Source: Stentor coeruleus
Lineage: Eukaryota > Ciliophora > Heterotrichea > Heterotrichida > Stentoridae
Assembly: GCA_001970955.1 (NCBI GenBank)
Contig: MPUH01000036.1
Location: 1-64,000 of the forward strand
DNA length: 64,000 nucleotides
Direction: 5' to 3'
Made by a program: the position numbers and the translations under genes. The notes below the pieces were generated by a model, which was given only the letters and a program-made list of their open reading frames with translations, was not told the DNA's origin and searched no databases. Below, piece by piece: positions 19,841-29,054 of this stretch (within the stretch, counting starts at the first letter, position 1; each line of letters opens with the position of its first letter).

Positions 19841-22800
19841 ATGGAAGGACCATCTAGCATAAACGCATGCATCCCAGAATCATTAGACTTTGGGTTTTGT
19901 CCAATCTTTGAGGAGACAAGCAAAGTTATTGTGCTCCAGAATCCAAAGTCTAAAAACCCAAGCAAAATTAATATCATCAATTCATCCCCGTTTTTAATTA
20001 CTCCAGTATCAGCAATGGTGCCGGGCAGAGGTAAACTTGAAGTGACTATCACATACATTCCCAAAGAGGCGAATGTAGTGGTGGCAACAGTGATCTTCCA
20101 AGTGCAAAATGAGCCTGATAAAGTGCTAAAGATCAGTGCAATCGGTAAATACTCCTACATTACCCTAAACAAATACACTTTCCATTTCGGCGAGTTGCTA
20201 ATCGGCCAAAGCGATACAAAAAACCTCGTAATTAAAAACCAATCCTCAGTTTCTTCAACATTCCATCTAGAAGAAGACAATGAAATCCAATCTTTAAGTG
20301 CAGAATGGAGTGACTCATCTTTTACTTTTGACTATATAACAGGGATTATCCCAGCAGGAGGGACTTTTCTAGTTAAAATTAAATTCACCCCAACAATTGT
20401 AAACTGCTTATCATCTAAAAACTACATAATTAAAACAGAAAGTGGGAATTCACAAAGATTTGCAGTACTTGGTAGTGGAGTAGGCTTACAAGTAGCATTA
20501 AGTTCAAGAGTATGCAATTTTGGTGAAGTAAGAGCTAATAATTCTACTTCTCGGCTAGTAACTTTAGAAAATAAAAGTGATATGCAATGCAACTTTAAGT
20601 TCTTTACTGATGCAGCTAGTGTTTTTGTTTTCAATAAGACAGAAGGTGTGATAAATGCAAAAAGCAATACAAGATTAGTGATTTATTTCGGCCCTAAAGA
20701 GACTGTTAGCTATTACCAAAGGGTTTTTTGTGTTGTAAAAAATCATATGGTACTATATATTGATTTAATAGGGACTTGTTATGATATATTACAAAGACCC
20801 ATGCCTTTGAGTCAGAAAGATATAGAAGCTTTTCGAAGCCATGTGTTAATGGGAAGTATCCACAAGCTTGTAGAAACTGCACCTAGTTTGATGAATCAAC
20901 CGATAGAAAATGTATTTGCAGTATCAGCAGAAATTCCAATGGATGAGCCAAACCAAATTGCCCTTCACAAAGAAATGTTTCAAGAGCTTAAAGATCGCAT
21001 GGTGGCTATAAGTGAAGAATCTATCGACTTTGGGTTTACTTACAGTGGACGAACAAGTGAAGGGAGAAATTTAGTTGTATCAAATCGCCTTCCTTTCCCT
21101 GTATTTGTCATGTGGATGATAATTGGAGAAACCCAGCCAGCAGAAGACAAGTTGACTAGTTTCTCCGTACGCCCTTCTACAATGACTATTCCTGCTGAAG
21201 GTACAGGAAACTTCCTCGCTTACTTCAGCCCATTATCTCCTGGAAGCTATTTTTTTCAGTACCTCACCTGCCAAGTATATATCAAAAGGAATAAAATGAA
21301 AGAAATTGATGAACTTGGCCGCATGAGCACTTCACAAACTTATGGAAAAGACTCTTTAAGTATTCTAACAATCCCTCCAATCCCACTTATTGTACCTGTA
21401 GTCGGGCACTCTTTCCCAAGCAATTATCAAACTTTTATCCCTGAAATCAAAGTCTCGCCAAGCAAAAAAATAAAATTCCCCCCTTGTTCTCCTGGGGATA
21501 CTATGTATCAAAGCTTACAAATTTTTAACCAAGCTGATACACCTTGTTATTACAAAACCATTCCAGACCCTGCAGGGATTTTCAAAGTTTTCCCAGCTGT
21601 TGGGTTCATCCTTCCTAAAACTTTCACTATAATTGCCTTGGAGTTTAAACCAAAAATCGCTCATAACTACAAATTTGTCTTGAAATTCTTGATGAACCAT
21701 GCAAACACTGCTTTGATTAAAATCGCATTAGAAGGAGTCTGTAGTGACCCTAGTATTTTTATCGACAATGAAGCTAAAATTTTTTATCCTCCACTTTTCA
21801 CTGGGGTTTCAAGCAAACAGAAAGTTGGTGTTCTAAACAGTTCACATATTGCTATTGATTTTAATATAGAAATACCTGATAAACATAGAGAAGAACTTAC
21901 AGTCGAGCCTTTTTCAGGGACTATGTATCCACATGAAAAAATTTCAGCCGAGTTTACTTTTACTCCTTTAAATGAAAAAAGTTATAGATTTAATGTTCCG
22001 ATTCGGATCAAAAGGGTTATCGACATGGCTCAGGATGCAAATTTTGTTGGGTACTTCAACCCAGGATCAGGTAAATATATGCATAATCTTCGCCAGGATC
22101 CTTTAGAAAAAGTATATATGATAACTGTTATTGGGACTGGAGGCACGGGTATTGTTCAAATGAGCCCAAAAAATATCGACTTCAAAACTGTGTCTGTTGG
22201 TTTTTCTGACCTAAAGTCTTTTACTTTGAGCAACATTTCTAACTGTGCTATTTATGTGAAATTGGTTATTGTACCTAAAGACCCTGAGCTAAAACATGAT
22301 CAGGCTGTTAAGGAAATTATTAGTTCTTCATTTATTTTTGATTTTAAGGAAGGCATTTTAGCTGCGAATTCTAATCAGAAAGTCAATTTACGCTTTGTTC
22401 CAAACTGCAGATCACAAAGAGACTATTATATCACATGTATGGCTAAGCAGTCTTTTCCTAATGCTGCAATTAAAGAAACACCACTTAATGAAGACTCAAG
22501 AATCGAATTGTCTGCACATGGAGACTTCCCTGTTATCACTATACTTGACCTCCGTAACAAGTTCATTAGCCCATCGATACTCTGGAAACAATTTAACCTT
22601 AAAAACACTATAAAAACTATATTGAGTCCTTTGACTAATGTAGAAATTAAATTCAATAATGCTGAAATTGCCCAGAATTTAGTCCAAGAACGTCTAAGTC
22701 ACTTTGAATGGGACTTCGGAAAACTAAACTACTCACGTAATGCTGAACCTAAAAAAATGAGACTAACCCTTCAAAATATAGGCGGAGTTAAAGCATCTTT

Positions 22801-24289
22801 CAAATTCGTTTTCCCTGATGATAATAAACTTGAAAAAGAAGCCTGGGCTGATACAGGCGACCCTGAGCCAGCCGTAGCTTTAGAAGAGCACATCCTAGAA
22901 CTGAAAATTTTTGAAATAAAACCTAAAGAGTTCAGTCTAGAAATTGGTGAAAAAATTGATGTAGAGCTTCGTTACAACAGTGCAGAAATCGGCCAGCACA
23001 GCTTAAATATTTTCTTCCAGATTATCCATGGTAAGCCTATCGTAATTACCCTAAAAGGTGAAACCCTACAACAAAAACGAGGCTTTCTTGAGCTCCGACA
23101 TAACAAATTCGAGTTTGAGCCTCAGCCAATCGGTCTTGGTGTAGGAATAACCCAACCAATTGAATTACGTAATGTTGGAGACAATAAAGTGACATATGAG
23201 GTGGATACAACTTCTTTAACCGCTTTTACAAAATCTAATTATGAATTTTCTATATTTGAAATCCAAAACAAAGAAGGCTCTGTTGAAGCTAATGAACTTG
23301 GATATATATTCGTTAATTTTAAACCTCTTGAAAGCAAAATATACAAAGCAACACTACCAATTATTGTAAGAGAAAGAAATACTGTTATACAAACATTACA
23401 ATTAGATATAGAAGGTAAAGGGTATCATGCTATAAAAGAAGCTAAACCTGTTATAACTCCGATATTTGAAGGTTTACCTCTGTGTAGGAATTCATTTTTA
23501 CCTGAATCAAGCCAAGTTGGATTCACAGTTGAGGAAATTTCTTTCGGGAAAGTGGCTTATGGGATTCCATGCAGTAGGGTTGTTATTATTTATAATAAAA
23601 ACCCATCGCTAGAGTTCAAATTCAACTTTAAAGATACGGAAATCATCTGTGGTGACGACCTTGTACTTGACCCACTCTCTGGAACTGTATCCCCAGGAAG
23701 TCAGCTACCAATCAAATTAACTTTGACTTCGAACCGAATCCCAACAATTTATGAAGGAGAGCTCGAATGTATGGCAACTTGGGAAAATACAAGTAAAGCT
23801 GCAGGAAAAAGTAACTCACGGAAGGTCCTTGATGGTAAGGAGTCAAGTCTGACCGAAAGTATTTTCCTTAGAATAAGGAAAGAGTGTTTTGTCGACAAAT
23901 CACCAATTGAAATTGTGGACTCCGAGCCTGAACTGTTAAAAAATATATTCCATGAAGCTATTTCAAGTGTTATTAGTGAGGAATCAGTATATTCAATGCT
24001 AGATAGTCTGAGTGTCAAGCCTCGGACTGTAATGGCAACATTGTCTAACAATCCTCCACCTTCTTTAACTGAATTGAAATCTTTAGAAGACATTATTGAA
24101 AAGGATGAGAAAGAATGTGAGCCGGAGTACTCGAATAACAGACTGTTTTTGATGGATGAATTCAAAGAACTCTCGTATATCATCTTAGAAAATACACTTT
24201 TCAATATCATCAGTGAGGCGGTTTATCAAGAAAGTGATCTTTGTAGTATTGGAAAAACTTATATACGAGTGAAGCCCACTATAGATTAG
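19841..24289 (+). CDS. CFAP65: CFAP65, ciliary ASH-domain protein
   Basis: A 1482-residue axonemal protein made of many ASH/MSP-like beta-sandwich domains, which recur from the first residues (SLDFGFCPIFEETSKVIVL) to about residue 1330. CFAP65 belongs to the central-pair apparatus of motile cilia and is needed for sperm and ciliary motility in animals. The identification rests on the order of non-repeat landmarks: a linker after the third domain (ILQRPMPLSQKDIEAFRSH), ESIDFGFTYSG, and VVGHSFPSNYQTFIPEIKVS followed by DTMYQSLQIFN, which align with the human protein. Other ASH proteins (CFAP47, CFAP74, hydin) fit less well. The last ~150 residues are acidic and helical. The RING gene starts 10 nt after its stop. 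Confidence 0.83.
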   Translation: MEGPSSINACIPESLDFGFCPIFEETSKVIVLQNPKSKNPSKINIINSSPFLITPVSAMVPGRGKLEVTITYIPKEANVVVATVIFQVQNEPDKVLKISAIGKYSYITLNKYTFHFGELLIGQSDTKNLVIKNQSSVSSTFHLEEDNEIQSLSAEWSDSSFTFDYITGIIPAGGTFLVKIKFTPTIVNCLSSKNYIIKTESGNSQRFAVLGSGVGLQVALSSRVCNFGEVRANNSTSRLVTLENKSDMQCNFKFFTDAASVFVFNKTEGVINAKSNTRLVIYFGPKETVSYYQRVFCVVKNHMVLYIDLIGTCYDILQRPMPLSQKDIEAFRSHVLMGSIHKLVETAPSLMNQPIENVFAVSAEIPMDEPNQIALHKEMFQELKDRMVAISEESIDFGFTYSGRTSEGRNLVVSNRLPFPVFVMWMIIGETQPAEDKLTSFSVRPSTMTIPAEGTGNFLAYFSPLSPGSYFFQYLTCQVYIKRNKMKEIDELGRMSTSQTYGKDSLSILTIPPIPLIVPVVGHSFPSNYQTFIPEIKVSPSKKIKFPPCSPGDTMYQSLQIFNQADTPCYYKTIPDPAGIFKVFPAVGFILPKTFTIIALEFKPKIAHNYKFVLKFLMNHANTALIKIALEGVCSDPSIFIDNEAKIFYPPLFTGVSSKQKVGVLNSSHIAIDFNIEIPDKHREELTVEPFSGTMYPHEKISAEFTFTPLNEKSYRFNVPIRIKRVIDMAQDANFVGYFNPGSGKYMHNLRQDPLEKVYMITVIGTGGTGIVQMSPKNIDFKTVSVGFSDLKSFTLSNISNCAIYVKLVIVPKDPELKHDQAVKEIISSSFIFDFKEGILAANSNQKVNLRFVPNCRSQRDYYITCMAKQSFPNAAIKETPLNEDSRIELSAHGDFPVITILDLRNKFISPSILWKQFNLKNTIKTILSPLTNVEIKFNNAEIAQNLVQERLSHFEWDFGKLNYSRNAEPKKMRLTLQNIGGVKASFKFVFPDDNKLEKEAWADTGDPEPAVALEEHILELKIFEIKPKEFSLEIGEKIDVELRYNSAEIGQHSLNIFFQIIHGKPIVITLKGETLQQKRGFLELRHNKFEFEPQPIGLGVGITQPIELRNVGDNKVTYEVDTTSLTAFTKSNYEFSIFEIQNKEGSVEANELGYIFVNFKPLESKIYKATLPIIVRERNTVIQTLQLDIEGKGYHAIKEAKPVITPIFEGLPLCRNSFLPESSQVGFTVEEISFGKVAYGIPCSRVVIIYNKNPSLEFKFNFKDTEIICGDDLVLDPLSGTVSPGSQLPIKLTLTSNRIPTIYEGELECMATWENTSKAAGKSNSRKVLDGKESSLTESIFLRIRKECFVDKSPIEIVDSEPELLKNIFHEAISSVISEESVYSMLDSLSVKPRTVMATLSNNPPPSLTELKSLEDIIEKDEKECEPEYSNNRLFLMDEFKELSYIILENTLFNIISEAVYQESDLCSIGKTYIRVKPTID

Positions 24290-24299
24290 TTTATAAAAA

Positions 24300-24821
24300 A
24301 TGTCTAGGCGATTTTTGACACCAAGCAAAATCCCCAAATACCTAATCTGCAGCATTTGTGCAGAGGTCTTTAAAAAACCCTTTCGTATTAACTGCGGACA
24401 CACTTTTTGCAAAGAGTGCATTTTCAGATGGCTTAAAGATAATACAACGTGTCCTGTTTGTAGAAAACACTTCAGTAAAAAAACTATGAGGATTGATTGC
24501 ATAGCCGATCAAGTCGTAAATGATTTACAAGTAATTTGCATGCATAAAGGTTGTTCATGGACTGGAGCTCTGAAAAAGTCTGAAGATCATGCTAATATAT
24601 GCGTGTTTCATCCTGATTACCTTGAACCTTGGATTGCCGATAGAATTCCTGAAAAGAATCTTGGCGAAGAGAAGGATTTAGATATAGAAGTTGAAAGTTC
24701 ATTGCTATGCAGTTTGTACTTGCACCATCCAGATGTGATTCGGCAAATCCTTAAATCTGAAGCACCTTCTAAAGATAAGTTTTCATTCAAACTATTTGAT
24801 GATAGTGATGAAGAAATATAA
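24300..24821 (+). CDS. RING and TRAF-type zinc finger protein
   Basis: A 173-residue likely E3 ubiquitin ligase. A C3HC4 RING spans residues ~17-62 (ICSICAEVFKKP, then CGHTFCKECIFRW, then CPVCRKHF). It is followed by one TRAF-like zinc finger (CMHKGCSWTGAL...HANIC). This order resembles the RNF41/NRDP1 and TRAF groups, but the rest of those proteins is absent. The tail is acidic and ends in DDSDEE. The start codon is the first ATG, 10 nt after the CFAP65 stop. Such spacing leaves almost no room for a separate promoter, so readthrough transcription or a promoter inside CFAP65 is likely (inference). Confidence 0.85.
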   Translation: MSRRFLTPSKIPKYLICSICAEVFKKPFRINCGHTFCKECIFRWLKDNTTCPVCRKHFSKKTMRIDCIADQVVNDLQVICMHKGCSWTGALKKSEDHANICVFHPDYLEPWIADRIPEKNLGEEKDLDIEVESSLLCSLYLHHPDVIRQILKSEAPSKDKFSFKLFDDSDEEI

Positions 24822-25399
24822 TAGAAATTAGATTAATTATAATTTCAGGAAAAAATGTAAGTGATGAAAGAGAGTTTTCATAAAATAATTAAGTTAATTA
24901 GAAGTATATTAGCTTTGATTATTACTTATCTATAGAAATTGTGTTTGTATTCATAAAGCCTTAGCTTTATAATTTCAGTAAAATAAGTCTAAATCATATT
25001 ATTTTAGGATATCTAAGATATTAAATTATCTCTAAGCATATTAAACATTTTTAATATTCAATTAACCACTTTAACATTGCTTGCATAATTTCTTTCATCA
25101 TATGAAAATTTCTAATCCTAATAAATTATGAAAACTACTCATTCATTAAGTATAAATTCTATATCCAATATGCAATATAACAATATCCTCCAATTTCTCT
25201 CTATTAAAAGCATCTCTAGTCATCTCAATAGATACTTTCAATTTAAAAATTAATCCTTCCATTTTTATATAATAATTCAACTTTTAGCCTATCTTCTTTG
25301 AATTTTTTTTTCCTTAATAAACATCAAACATCTAATCCTTAAATTTTATCCAACAGCTTAAAACGCCTTATTATACATAAACTCCTCTAAAAAATAAAT
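24822..25399. other. Intergenic DNA
   Basis: AT-rich. The last ~350 bases before the next start are almost free of G on the plus strand. Nothing else was recognised. Confidence 0.5.
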
Positions 25400-26041
25400 A
25401 TGAGTAATGCTGAATTATTTGAGCAGCTCCAACTGCAAATGTATTTAGGGAAAATCTACTTTACTTTAAGTGCTACGATTTCTTGCTTTTTGCTTGGTCT
25501 TGTGCTTAATGCTTATGGTATTATTAAGGACTTAAAAGTATCTTTACTAGTTATCGCTAGTTTTATTTTGATTTTTATACACAAAAAACCCTGTGCTTTT
25601 CAATATTGCTGCTTGTTTATAATCAGTCTTAGTCAGGGTGTGTTATTTGCCGCTTTATTTGTTTATCGCAACAAGACAACTATTTCACATTTATTTACAG
25701 GCATGTTTGCTACAATGGCTATAGTCCTAAGTATATTCGGCATAGCATTTCATAGCGATAAAAAGTTCAAACAAAATTTAGGACAATTTTCTATAGCTTT
25801 GCTTTGTATACTAGTTATAAGCATTTTTCTAGTGAAAATTGTAAATTTGCTTATACAGTCAAGAATTGATGGGCCGATAATATTATTGTTTATGATAGCT
25901 CATCTATTATCTGATATAAATATTATAACAACATCGCCTGAGTTTATTTCTAGAAACTATATACTTGATACAATGCTTTTGTCCTTTGATGTTTTTCAAG
26001 TATTTATAAGAACACTTTTAATTTTGAATCAAAATAATTAA
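25400..26041 (+). CDS. Bax-inhibitor-1/TMBIM-like membrane protein
   Basis: A 213-residue protein with about six or seven hydrophobic helices and little else. The last ~30 residues (NYILDTMLLSFDVFQVFIR followed by LLILNQNN) match the C-terminal helix of the Bax-inhibitor-1/TMBIM family, where a D-x-x-x-x-F-x-x-x-L pattern is typical, and the N-terminal part (YFTLSATISCFLLGLVLNAY) fits the first family helix (Y..L...L...). Members sit in the ER or Golgi membrane and modulate calcium leak and cell death. The copy is divergent, so the family call is moderate. Its TAA stop overlaps the stop of the convergent PPWD1 gene. Confidence 0.62.
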   Translation: MSNAELFEQLQLQMYLGKIYFTLSATISCFLLGLVLNAYGIIKDLKVSLLVIASFILIFIHKKPCAFQYCCLFIISLSQGVLFAALFVYRNKTTISHLFTGMFATMAIVLSIFGIAFHSDKKFKQNLGQFSIALLCILVISIFLVKIVNLLIQSRIDGPIILLFMIAHLLSDINIITTSPEFISRNYILDTMLLSFDVFQVFIRTLLILNQNN

Positions 26042-27786
26042 TCTAGGTTAATTGTAATATCAACTATTCGTATGTCTGCTTTGGGTTTATTCTTTTTATC
26101 ACATGGGACACCTTCGATTCTACAGACAGTATCCATTCCTTTGGCAACCCTACCAAAAAGTGTGTGTCTTCCATTAAGCCAAGAAGCAGCGACAGTTGTA
26201 ATAAAAAACTGTGAACCATTAGTATTAGGTCCACGATTAGCCATAGATACTGTAAAAGGTCTATCATGCTTTAAATCTTCAGATATTTCATCTTCAAACT
26301 CCCCTCCCCAAATTGAAGTTCCCCCATGCCCATTTCCTTCAGGGTCTCCAGTCTGAATCATAAATCCTTTAATAACCCTATGAAAAATCTGTTGTGAATA
26401 ATACCCATTCATACAATGCCCTGTAAAATTCTCTACAGTTCTTGGACACTGTTTAGGGAAAAGTTTTATTGTAATATCACCCATTGTTGTATGTATGACT
26501 GCTGATTTAGCTAATCTTATAGAAGGCTTTTGTTGCATAACTAAACATTTACTATCATCAGTTATTGTTTCATTCATTATATCTCTTGTATCTTCTTTTC
26601 CTTCATCAGCTGGGTTTCTCTTTGTAAATAAATAAAAACGTGTCCTATGATATCCTATCGCAAATATTATCGGGTCGATTTCTTTGAAACCTTGGGAAGA
26701 TGACCCACCTAGTCCAGCTTTGCCTGAGGTGTTAAGCATAGGTACTCCTTGATACAAAAATAATTGAGTAAACCTTGGGGTCTCGGATTTAGCTATGATC
26801 CTGATAACTTCCCCAGTGCTTACAAGTCTGAATTTTATTCCAATATACGCAGCGTATATAATAATTTCTTCACTTTCATCCCACACTGCATTTAACCTCT
26901 CTAAATTCTTATCCATATCTTTTTCTAAAGCAATTCTTCTATAAAACTCAATCCTTTCTAATCTTAAATCACTACTAGGATTGTTTTGTATTTCCTGATA
27001 ATCCTCATAAGCTTCTTCAAACTTTGTCATAATTTTTCCTGTACTATAGTTATATATTCTAAATACTCTTGAAGCTGTGTATATACAAAATAGATTTCCA
27101 CTTGGACTTATAGTTAAACTAACCGGAGTTTCTTTATTTTGTGCCAAAACATACAGATCTGTCTGAACTTTAAACCTAAAGTCAACATCATCAGGCATTT
27201 CTGCAGATTCTTTTCGCCAATACTCAATAACCCCATTCTCATCAGCGCTAATACAAGTTTTTTTATGTGCATTATATGCAACAACCAATGCTTTACTTGC
27301 ATGAATATCAATTTTTTTTTGTACAGGATTTGATATCATTTCAGCTACTACTAAACCTGCTTGTGTACATGCTAAAATATAAGGCTCAGCATCTTGAATA
27401 TCTTGAGCTATTTCTAAATATAAGACTGGGTCATTTAATGTTAGCTTGTCTATCATGTCTAAGCTAAGGGAATCATAGATTTTTATTATGCAATCAGAAT
27501 ATGAGATAGAGGCAGCTTTTGATCCGATTTGTGAAAATGCAATTTGGCTCACTGCGGAAACATGCGCTCTGAATTGTTTAGCGAATTCTATACCACGATA
27601 TAGTTTCTTCCAAAACTTTACTACTCCATCCTGACTTCCAGTGGCAATTATGCTGGTATTTGTTGATGCTGATATGCACTGGATTTCATCTTTGTGCAAA
27701 TAGCTTAGCTCGTATATGTCACTGTTTGGTAAGCGCTGCAAATATAGGTCAATATCTTCAGAAAGTACTTTTTGTGTTGCTTTCAT
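26038..27786 (-). CDS. PPWD1: PPWD1, WD40-cyclophilin peptidyl-prolyl isomerase
   Basis: A 582-residue spliceosome-associated cyclophilin. Residues ~20-400 form WD40 repeats (for example SYLHKDEIQCISASTNTSII and ATGSQDGVVKFWKK, then IYDSLSL). A cyclophilin domain occupies residues ~425-582, with the active-site patterns FHRVIKGFMIQTGDP, NGSQFFIT and HTLFGRV. The full catalytic set (R, F, Q, F, W/H) is present, so isomerase activity is expected. The domain order and length match PPWD1 (human 646). The start MKATQKVLSEDIDLYLQRLP fits the family pattern before the first blade. The stop overlaps that of the facing Bax-inhibitor-like gene by four bases. Confidence 0.95.
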   Translation of the reverse strand: MKATQKVLSEDIDLYLQRLPNSDIYELSYLHKDEIQCISASTNTSIIATGSQDGVVKFWKKLYRGIEFAKQFRAHVSAVSQIAFSQIGSKAASISYSDCIIKIYDSLSLDMIDKLTLNDPVLYLEIAQDIQDAEPYILACTQAGLVVAEMISNPVQKKIDIHASKALVVAYNAHKKTCISADENGVIEYWRKESAEMPDDVDFRFKVQTDLYVLAQNKETPVSLTISPSGNLFCIYTASRVFRIYNYSTGKIMTKFEEAYEDYQEIQNNPSSDLRLERIEFYRRIALEKDMDKNLERLNAVWDESEEIIIYAAYIGIKFRLVSTGEVIRIIAKSETPRFTQLFLYQGVPMLNTSGKAGLGGSSSQGFKEIDPIIFAIGYHRTRFYLFTKRNPADEGKEDTRDIMNETITDDSKCLVMQQKPSIRLAKSAVIHTTMGDITIKLFPKQCPRTVENFTGHCMNGYYSQQIFHRVIKGFMIQTGDPEGNGHGGTSIWGGEFEDEISEDLKHDRPFTVSMANRGPNTNGSQFFITTVAASWLNGRHTLFGRVAKGMDTVCRIEGVPCDKKNKPKADIRIVDITINLD

Positions 27787-28473
27787 AAATATTATGATAA
27801 TATATAAGTTGGTTAGTAATGATTGCTGAATTTTTGATAGCTTTGCTATTCAATATGATGTAGTTATTGAGTTTATTAAATTCTTATTGTTTGTTGTAGT
27901 ATTAAATCTTAACTTCCGCATTTTTCAAACCTTCATCTTTTAAATATAATAAAATTTGTTTTATAGTCTATTTCTAATCTTAAATTACAAACAGATTTTC
28001 CTTATATTCCTCAGTTATTCGCAGTAATACAAATTATCCTTAATTCCAAACTTCTTAAGCTCGCACTCTTAGGCAAACTCACTCGATGCTCTTTAGACTA
28101 AAAATAGTTTTATATAAATCCCTCAAAACTATAATTCAAAATACTGCAAAATTTTCATAAAAACCTATACTTCTAATCTTAAATTTTTATAATTTTAATA
28201 TCCAAATCTCTTCAACATCTTCCAAAATATCCCTACTGAAATTGTCTTATATTAAATTATAAACTGAAAAATAAGAATATACTTTTTAGATGAATCATTA
28301 ATTATCCAGTCCTCTTTCTATAGAAATTCACTTAGAAACAATAGCATGTTTATATAATTATTATCCTATTGAAATAATATTATTTCCTATTGCTAATATC
28401 TTTTTATTTGTATAAAAATTATAAGCTTGTATTATTTTTGATGATGGGCATCTATGCAGAGTACATGCTTTTA
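27787..28473. other. Intergenic DNA upstream of PPWD1
   Basis: AT-rich. No gene or RNA signal was recognised. The part nearest PPWD1 is poor in C on the plus strand. Confidence 0.5.
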
Positions 28474-28758
28474 TTACATGCCCTTGTTATTAATTATGAT
28501 AATTACGCTATTTAGGTATTCCTGAATTACTATTACCTTGAGAATATCAAAGTGCAAGTCAAAAGACATTAGTGGACCTTGAGGTAAAGGTGATGAGATA
28601 ACTGACTGGATGTCTAGTTTTGAAGAAATCCTGATGTTTGAATTTGACATTTTCTTGAGAGTTTTAGGAGATAAATATGCTTGTAGAAGGTTGATTAGCC
28701 AGTAATTTATTATATTTATAATTGACATGTAAATAATTTTTACTATAAATTTACGCAA
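28474..28758 (-). CDS. Small open frame, doubtful
   Basis: A 94-codon frame that includes SPKTLKKMSNSNIRISSKLD and later LPQGPLMSFDLHFDILKVIV. It has no recognised family, a hydrophobic low-complexity start and end, and lies next to a dead flavin monooxygenase fragment. It may be a real small gene, or part of a decayed one. Confidence 0.25.
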   Translation of the reverse strand: MRKFIVKIIYMSIINIINYWLINLLQAYLSPKTLKKMSNSNIRISSKLDIQSVISSPLPQGPLMSFDLHFDILKVIVIQEYLNSVIIIINNKGM

Positions 28759-28784
28759 ATAATAAATAACGATGCTAATAATTT

Positions 28785-28911
28785 AAAATATTAAAAGCCT
28801 TAATTTCACAGGACTTGAAGTATTATTCAGTGCAACAAGAGCCAATCCATAAACTGAGTCTAATTTGACCAAATTATTCCTGAAGCCACCACTTACTATA
28901 CAAACTTCCAT
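28785..28911 (-). pseudogene. 5' fragment of a third flavin monooxygenase
   Basis: From an ATG at 28911 the minus strand reads MEVCIVSGGFRNN, then KLDSVYGLALVALNNTSSP, closely following the start of the neighbouring monooxygenase (MEVCIVGGGISG..., KLALDYGLVPFVLNKTSHP). The dinucleotide-binding glycines are partly lost, and after ~40 codons the similarity ends at a stop. This is the remnant of a third tandem copy. Confidence 0.65.
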
Positions 28912-29054
28912 TATTAAACTATTTATTACTCAAAATTTAAATTTGAATAATAGTCAATAAGATTTAGTAAGCAATTTATCTTCTAAGTAATTTGATTAAA
29001 AGTAATTAATGAAATAAATTTACAATTTCCATAACTCAAATATCTAATCTTAAA

